DNA of 9,416 bases, from assembly GCA_030151505.1 (NCBI GenBank), contig JASLDQ010000008.1, positions 1-9,416 of the forward strand, written 5' to 3'. A program made the position numbers and the translations under genes. The stretch is from Chromobacteriaceae bacterium (GTDB lineage: Bacteria; Pseudomonadota; Gammaproteobacteria; Burkholderiales; Aquaspirillaceae). Under the pieces are notes generated by a model. The model ran no database searches, had not been told where the DNA came from, and saw nothing but the letters and a program-made list of their open reading frames with translations. Below are positions 5,774 through 9,416 of the stretch, one piece after another (within the stretch, counting starts at the first letter, position 1; every line of letters starts with the position of its first letter).

Positions 5774-7051
5774 TTAGCGGGGGAAGGGGCCCCACGCCGG
5801 TTCCTGCACGTCGCCGCTGGCGGCGAGACGTGTCTTGGTGCCGCCGTCGCGACTGACGGCGTACAGCACGCCGCGACCGCCCTGTTCGGTCGCGTAAAGG
5901 ATCTGCTTGCCGTTGGGGGCGAAGCTGGGGGATTCGTCGTACTGGGTGTCCGAGACGTAATTGGCCTGGCTGCTGCCGAAGTCCTGCACCATCACCCGGT
6001 AGCGGCCGCCCTCGCGGCGCACGAAGGTGAAGGACTTGCCGTCCGGGCTCACCGCGGGCGACACGTTGTAGTTCCCTTCCCAGGTCAGGCGGGTGGCGGT
6101 GCCGCCCTGGGCCGACATCACGTAGAGCTGCGGGCCGCCGGCGCGGTCGGACACGAACACGATGCGGCCGTCCGGCGTCCAGGCCGGTTCGGTGTCGATC
6201 CCCTGGGTGTGGGAGAGGCGCAGCGCGCCGGAACCGTCGGCGTTGATCGAGTAGATCTGCGAGTTGCCGTCGCGGGTCAGCACCACCGCCAGCTTGCTGC
6301 CGTCGGGCGACCAGGCCGGGGCCGAGTTGGACCCCTTGAAGTTGGCGACCGCGCGGCGCGCGCCGGAGGCGACGTTGTGGACGTAGACGACCGGCTTCTT
6401 GGTTTCGAACGACACGTAGGCGAGGCGCGAACCGTCCGGCGACCACTTGGGCGAGATCAGCGGTTCCTTTGAACGCAGGATGGTCTGCTCGTTGCTGCCG
6501 TCGGCGTCGGCCACGCGCAGCTCGTAGCTGTTGCGGCCGCGCTGGGCGATGTAGGCGATCTGGGTGCCGGCCACGCCGCGCTGGCCGGTGATGGCCTCGT
6601 AGATCATGTCGGCGATCTTGTGCGCCAGCTGGCGGCTCTGCGCCGGCTGGATCTGGAAGGTGCCGCCGGTCATCTGCTTTTTCTGGCCGACGTCGGTGAG
6701 CCAGAACTGCACGCCGGTGTTGGCGCCGCCCGCCACCTTGCCGTAGGCGACTGCGAAGGCGCCGGCGCTCTTCCAGGCGGTGTAGTTGAGCTGGGCCGGG
6801 TCGCCCGGCAGGTTGGGGACGCTGCTGGCATCGACGAAGCGGACTGCGCCGGTGCGGGCCAGATCGCTCTTGATGATCGGGGTCAGGCCGCCGGGCAGGG
6901 CGTTTTCGCCGACGAAGACGGGCAGGGCCAGCGGATACTGGTTCATCCCGCCGCCGACGATCTCGATGGTCAGGTCGGCGCGGGCACCGGCGGCGGCGAA
7001 GGCGAGCGTGCCGGTCAGCAGCAGGGATTGGATCAGGGCAAGGGGTTTCAT
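5774..7051 (-). CDS. tolB: Tol-Pal system protein TolB
   Basis: Soluble periplasmic protein of 425 residues that shuttles between TolA and Pal. An N-terminal signal peptide is present, with an ARA cleavage site after residue 25; the mature protein starts DLTIEIVGGG. The N-terminal domain runs to about 150. The rest is a six-bladed beta-propeller with recurrent blade motifs: WSPDGSRLAYV (203-213), WSPDGSKLAVV (247-257), WTPDGRIVFV (291-300), VSPDGKSFTFV (334-344) and FAPNGKQILYA (377-387). The same open frame continues upstream through tolA and tolR without a stop, but the start is set at MKPLALIQSLLL because the signal peptide begins there. The start is also only two bases after the tolA stop (TGA-CG-ATG), consistent with translational coupling. 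Confidence 0.97.
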   Translation of the reverse strand: MKPLALIQSLLLTGTLAFAAAGARADLTIEIVGGGMNQYPLALPVFVGENALPGGLTPIIKSDLARTGAVRFVDASSVPNLPGDPAQLNYTAWKSAGAFAVAYGKVAGGANTGVQFWLTDVGQKKQMTGGTFQIQPAQSRQLAHKIADMIYEAITGQRGVAGTQIAYIAQRGRNSYELRVADADGSNEQTILRSKEPLISPKWSPDGSRLAYVSFETKKPVVYVHNVASGARRAVANFKGSNSAPAWSPDGSKLAVVLTRDGNSQIYSINADGSGALRLSHTQGIDTEPAWTPDGRIVFVSDRAGGPQLYVMSAQGGTATRLTWEGNYNVSPAVSPDGKSFTFVRREGGRYRVMVQDFGSSQANYVSDTQYDESPSFAPNGKQILYATEQGGRGVLYAVSRDGGTKTRLAASGDVQEPAWGPFPR

Positions 7052-7053
7052 CG

Positions 7054-7887
7054 TCAGGCTCGCGGGCGGAATTCCAGTTTCAACACACGGATATCGGAAA
7101 AGCTGATGCCGGCCGGCAGCGGCGGGAAGGTCTTGGCCTGCCACACCGCGCGCTGCACCGCTTCGTCGTAGCCGGCGTTGCCGGACGATTGCAGCAGCTT
7201 CACGTCGCGTACTTCCAGCGTCGGCAGCAGCGTGACCTGCACCAGCGCCTTGGGGTTGCCGGTCAGCTGGTCGGGCACCTGCACCAGGGGACGCACGCGC
7301 GATACCACCAGCGAGGCGTAGCCGCTGGTGCTGCCGCCGCCACCGCTGCCCTTGCCGCTGCCGGTGGCACTGCCGCCGGCCACGCCGCCGGGGCTGCCGG
7401 CCTGGGTGCGGTTGCTGTTGGGCTTGATCTTGGTATTGCTGCTGCCCAGATCGGCGAGCGCGTCGTCGACGTCGAAGTCGCCCGACCGGGCCTTCTTGGA
7501 CGGGGCCTTGTCGGGCGCGGCCTTGCTTTGCGGGTGGGCGGGCTTTTTCTCCGGCTCCGGTTTCTTTTCCGGTTTCGGTTCCGGCTTCTTTTCCGGTTTG
7601 GGGTGCGGCTTTTTTTCTTCCAGCGCGATGTCGGGCTTCGCCACCGGCGGCAGCGGTTCGGGCTTGGCGTCTTCCGGCGCTGGGGCCGGCTTGGGGGCCG
7701 GTGCCACCGGCGTGTCCGGCTGGCTGACGCGCGCCATCGGCGGCGCCGACCACAGTTCGACCCCGACCGGGCTGCTGGCGCTGAGCTGGGTGGTGGTGTG
7801 GAAGGTCAGGGACAGGAGGCCGAGCAACAGCAGATGCAGGCCGACCGAGGTGGCAAAGCTGGCGCCACGCCGTGAAGCGGTTCGCAT
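7054..7887 (-). CDS. tolA: TolA, inner-membrane energy transducer with Pro/Lys-rich linker
   Basis: Single-pass inner-membrane protein of 277 residues that carries proton-motive energy from TolQ-TolR to TolB/Pal. One membrane segment (about 11-29) holds the S-x3-H pair Ser14/His18, equivalent to the TolA/TonB residues that contact the proton channel. The periplasmic linker is Pro/Lys/Glu-rich (about 57-130, repeated KKPEP-type units), not the long Ala-rich helix of E. coli TolA, so the protein is shorter than the E. coli one (about 420). An acidic patch FDVDDALADLG (138-148), a Gly/Ser-rich hinge (about 163-188) and a C-terminal domain (about 189-277, starting YASLVVSRVRPLV) follow. It begins 6 bases after the tolR stop and ends 2 bases before tolB. 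TonB is the alternative on linker composition, but the context favours TolA. Confidence 0.9.
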   Translation of the reverse strand: MRTASRRGASFATSVGLHLLLLGLLSLTFHTTTQLSASSPVGVELWSAPPMARVSQPDTPVAPAPKPAPAPEDAKPEPLPPVAKPDIALEEKKPHPKPEKKPEPKPEKKPEPEKKPAHPQSKAAPDKAPSKKARSGDFDVDDALADLGSSNTKIKPNSNRTQAGSPGGVAGGSATGSGKGSGGGGSTSGYASLVVSRVRPLVQVPDQLTGNPKALVQVTLLPTLEVRDVKLLQSSGNAGYDEAVQRAVWQAKTFPPLPAGISFSDIRVLKLEFRPRA

Positions 7888-7893
7888 GGGCCT

Positions 7894-8307
7894 TTACTGC
7901 TCCGACTTGACCAGCAGGCCGACGCGTTCGACCTTGGCCTTCTGCAGTGCGCTCATCACGTCCATCACCTTTTCGTAGGCGACGGTCTTGTCGGCCGAGA
8001 TCACCACCGGGCGCTGGGCGTCGCCGTCGACCTGGCGCTGGATGTCGCTCACCAGCGCGCCCAGGTCGGTGAATTCGGACTTGCGGCCCCCCTTGCTCTG
8101 CACGGCATAGGCGCCGTCCTTGTCGATGGTGACCTGCAGGGGTTCGCTCTGGACTTGCGCGGCGCGGCCGACCGTCGGCAGGTTGATGACACCGGGGGCG
8201 AACATCGGTGCGGTCACCATGAAGATGACCAGCAGCACCAGCATTACGTCGATATAGGGGACGACGTTGATTTCGCTCATCGAACGGCGCGGACGTCTGT
8301 TCAGCAT
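7894..8307 (-). CDS. tolR: Tol-Pal system protein TolR (ExbD/TolR family)
   Basis: Inner-membrane stator component of 137 residues that works with TolQ to use the proton gradient. The N-terminus MLNRRPRRSMSEINVVPYID is a basic cytoplasmic start leading into one membrane segment (about 16-35). That segment carries Asp20, which corresponds to the proton-path Asp23 of E. coli TolR. The periplasmic part ends YEKVMDVMSALQKAKVERVG, typical of the family. An internal Met10 (SMSEINVVP) could start translation, but the longer start matches family N-termini. It is the first gene of the cluster in this window: tolQ, which normally lies directly upstream, is not present in the 156 bases before the divergent methyltransferase. 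Confidence 0.95.
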   Translation of the reverse strand: MLNRRPRRSMSEINVVPYIDVMLVLLVIFMVTAPMFAPGVINLPTVGRAAQVQSEPLQVTIDKDGAYAVQSKGGRKSEFTDLGALVSDIQRQVDGDAQRPVVISADKTVAYEKVMDVMSALQKAKVERVGLLVKSEQ

Positions 8308-8344
8308 GACTCTTCAATCATCACAAACGAAAAATTGAGTTCGG

Positions 8345-8353
8345 ATGATACCA
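8345..8353 (-). promoter_or_regulatory. Candidate extended -10 promoter for tolRAB-pal-cpoB
   Basis: On the minus strand this reads TGGTATCAT, a TGn-extended -10 with five of six consensus hexamer bases, 37 bases upstream of the tolR ATG. It lies in an AT-rich stretch (about 8310-8390). No clear -35 is seen, as is common with extended -10 promoters. It suggests that tolR starts its own transcript. Confidence 0.45.
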
Positions 8354-8426
8354 CTTCGTGGCTTAAATACCGGTTACGAACTGTGACGCGCCGATCAGCC
8401 CCGCATCAGGTTCGCCCGCCCCGGCT

Positions 8427-8436
8427 GGGGTACAAT
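8427..8436 (+). promoter_or_regulatory. Candidate -10 region for the methyltransferase-bioH operon
   Basis: GGGGTACAAT contains TACAAT, five of six matches to TATAAT, 27 bases before the ATG at 8464. This would give a leader of only about 20 bases. It is nearly identical to the element before purE. No clear -35 and no obvious Shine-Dalgarno sequence before the ATG were seen. Confidence 0.45.
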
Positions 8437-8463
8437 TCCTTTTTCGCTTCATCCGCTTGCGCC

Positions 8464-9165
8464 ATGCCGATCAACACGCTGCGCTGGAACCGCCTGCGCT
8501 ACAACGCCTACGCGGCCATCTACGACACGCCGGCCCGCTACTTCACTCCGCAACGCGCCCGCTCGTTCAAACTGGCGGCGATCCGGCCGCAGGACCGTGT
8601 GTTGCTGGTCGGCGCCGCCACCGGGCTCGATCTGGAGCTGCTGCCGCCGGCGCGCACCGTCGCCGCCATCGACTACGCCCCGGCCATGATCGAGCGGCTG
8701 AAGGCCCGCGCCGCGCGGCTCGGGCGCGAGGTCGACGCGCAGGTGATGGACGGCCAGGCGCTCGCGTATCCCGATGCCAGCTTCGACGTGGTGGTGCTGC
8801 ACCTGATCCTCGCGGTGATTCCCGACCCGCGCGCCGCGCTGCGCGAAGCGGTGCGGGTGCTCAAGCCGGGCGGCCGCCTCGCGGTGTTCGACAAATTCCT
8901 GCCCGACGGCGCGCGGGCGTCGCTGCCGCGCCGCGCGCTCAACCTGCTGACCAATCTGCTCGCCACCGACATCAACCGCCGGCTGGGCGGCATCGTCGCC
9001 GGCAGCGGGTTGGTCAAGCTTTACGACGAGCCGGCACTGTGGGGCGACACCTTCCGCGTGGTCGGTTTCGTCAAATCCGAGCGTGTGTCGGTGCTGGACA
9101 GCGACGCCGCGCGCGACCCCGCCGTCGGCCCCGCCGCCGACCGCCTGCCGGGAGCGCCGACATGA
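8464..9165 (+). CDS. Class I SAM-dependent methyltransferase, substrate unknown
   Basis: Cytoplasmic methyltransferase-fold protein of 233 residues. Motif I is VLLVGAATG (46-54), the acidic residue after strand 2 is Asp70 in AIDYAP, motif II/III is MDGQALAYPDASFDVVVLH (95-113), and LKPGGRLAVFDKF (133-145) is the UbiE/COQ5-type post-motif. The start of the protein (RYNAYAAIYDTPARYF) resembles the N-terminus of UbiE-like and phospholipid N-methyltransferase-like enzymes, but the substrate cannot be read from the sequence. It is not a convincing BioC (malonyl-ACP methyltransferase): motif I is GAATG rather than GCGPG. The last 20 or so residues are a low-complexity Ala/Pro/Asp tail. The stop overlaps the bioH start by four bases (ATGA), so the two are co-translated. 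The ATG lacks a strong ribosome site. Confidence 0.85.
   Translation: MPINTLRWNRLRYNAYAAIYDTPARYFTPQRARSFKLAAIRPQDRVLLVGAATGLDLELLPPARTVAAIDYAPAMIERLKARAARLGREVDAQVMDGQALAYPDASFDVVVLHLILAVIPDPRAALREAVRVLKPGGRLAVFDKFLPDGARASLPRRALNLLTNLLATDINRRLGGIVAGSGLVKLYDEPALWGDTFRVVGFVKSERVSVLDSDAARDPAVGPAADRLPGAPT
9150..9154 (+). promoter_or_regulatory. bioH ribosome binding site
   Basis: GGGAG inside the end of the methyltransferase gene, 7 bases before the ATG at 9162. It supports this bioH start within the ATGA overlap. Confidence 0.75.
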
Positions 9166-9416
9166 TCCACATCGCCAGCGCCGGGCGCGGCCCGGACGTG
9201 GTGCTGCTGCACGGCTGGGGCTTGCACGGCGGCGTGTGGGAGCGGGTGGCCGAGCGCCTGAGCGACGATTTCTGCGTGCACCGGGTCGACCTGCCCGGCC
9301 ACGGCAACAGCGCGGCGGTGACGCCGTTCACGCTGGACGCGGTCACGCAGGCCGTCAGCGCGCCATTCCCGCTGCCGGTGCACGTGGTCGGCTGGTCGCT
9401 CGGCGGCCTGATCGCG
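9162..9416 (+). CDS. bioH: Pimeloyl-[acyl-carrier protein] methyl ester esterase, N-terminal part
   Basis: Alpha/beta hydrolase that removes the methyl ester from pimeloyl-ACP to finish the pimelate arm of biotin synthesis. Only the first 85 codons are in the window; the family is about 255 residues. Visible features are VVLLHGWGLHGGVWE (13-27), where HGWGL carries the oxyanion-hole Trp typical of BioH, then VDLPGHGNS (42-50), and the nucleophile elbow GWSLGG (77-82) with Ser79, corresponding to Ser82 of E. coli BioH. The catalytic Asp and His lie beyond the window. The start overlaps the upstream methyltransferase stop. Another alpha/beta hydrolase is possible, but the HGWGL plus GWSLGG pair is strongly BioH-like. 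Confidence 0.88.
   Translation, partial: MIHIASAGRGPDVVLLHGWGLHGGVWERVAERLSDDFCVHRVDLPGHGNSAAVTPFTLDAVTQAVSAPFPLPVHVVGWSLGGLIA

Noticed and set aside
8155..8463. Plus-strand extension of the methyltransferase frame, or a remnant of tolQ, in the tolR-methyltransferase gap
   Set aside because: The upstream frame overlaps tolR antisense and has no methyltransferase character before MPINTLRW. On the minus strand the short open stretch before tolR bears no resemblance to a TolQ C-terminus.
1..9416. Neisserial DNA uptake sequences, CRISPR repeats, insertion sequences or tRNA genes
   Set aside because: No GCCGTCTGAA-type uptake repeat, no regularly spaced repeats, no transposase-like protein and no cloverleaf sequence were seen on reading both strands by eye.

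Overview
This is a GC-rich (about two thirds G+C), densely coded bacterial chromosome segment. Gene content and order point to a betaproteobacterium, most likely in or near the Neisseriales/Chromobacteriaceae; that placement is inference from protein style, the class I purE/purK pair and the biotin gene bioH. No transposase, integrase, phage gene, CRISPR array, rRNA or tRNA was seen.

Layout. (1) Positions 1-363 form one large imperfect inverted repeat. The left arm begins inside the last codons of a plus-strand glycerate kinase gene. The right arm is the end of a complete minus-strand glycerate kinase (289-1440). The two copies therefore lie tail to tail. They differ by synonymous changes and a 15-base in-frame indel, and a perfect 44-base stem lies between them. 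(2) A short divergent promoter region (1441-1588) is followed by plus-strand purE, purK and purC (1589-4224), covering the carboxylation and SAICAR steps of de novo purine synthesis. purE and purK overlap by one base; purC has its own 153-base leader. (3) A textbook bidirectional terminator (4278-4306) separates purC from the minus-strand tol-pal cluster. (4) The tol-pal cluster, read from right to left, is tolR, tolA, tolB, pal, cpoB (8307 down to 4325). It encodes the envelope machinery that links inner membrane, periplasm, peptidoglycan and outer membrane during cell constriction. tolQ, which normally precedes tolR, is absent here. (5) A second divergent promoter region (8308-8463) leads to a plus-strand SAM-dependent methyltransferase. 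Its stop codon overlaps the start of bioH, which runs off the window end.

How the genes work together: PurE and PurK convert AIR to CAIR through N5-CAIR, and PurC adds aspartate. TolR and TolA (with a TolQ encoded elsewhere) use the proton gradient to act on TolB and Pal, and CpoB coordinates this with cell wall synthesis. BioH releases pimeloyl-ACP for biotin synthesis. The glycerate kinase feeds glycerate into glycolysis.

No clearly undescribed system is visible. The most unusual items are the inverted glycerate kinase duplication with its palindromic centre, the tol-pal cluster that starts at tolR, a TolA with a TonB-like proline/lysine linker, a CpoB with a lipoprotein signal, and a heavily structured pal-cpoB spacer.
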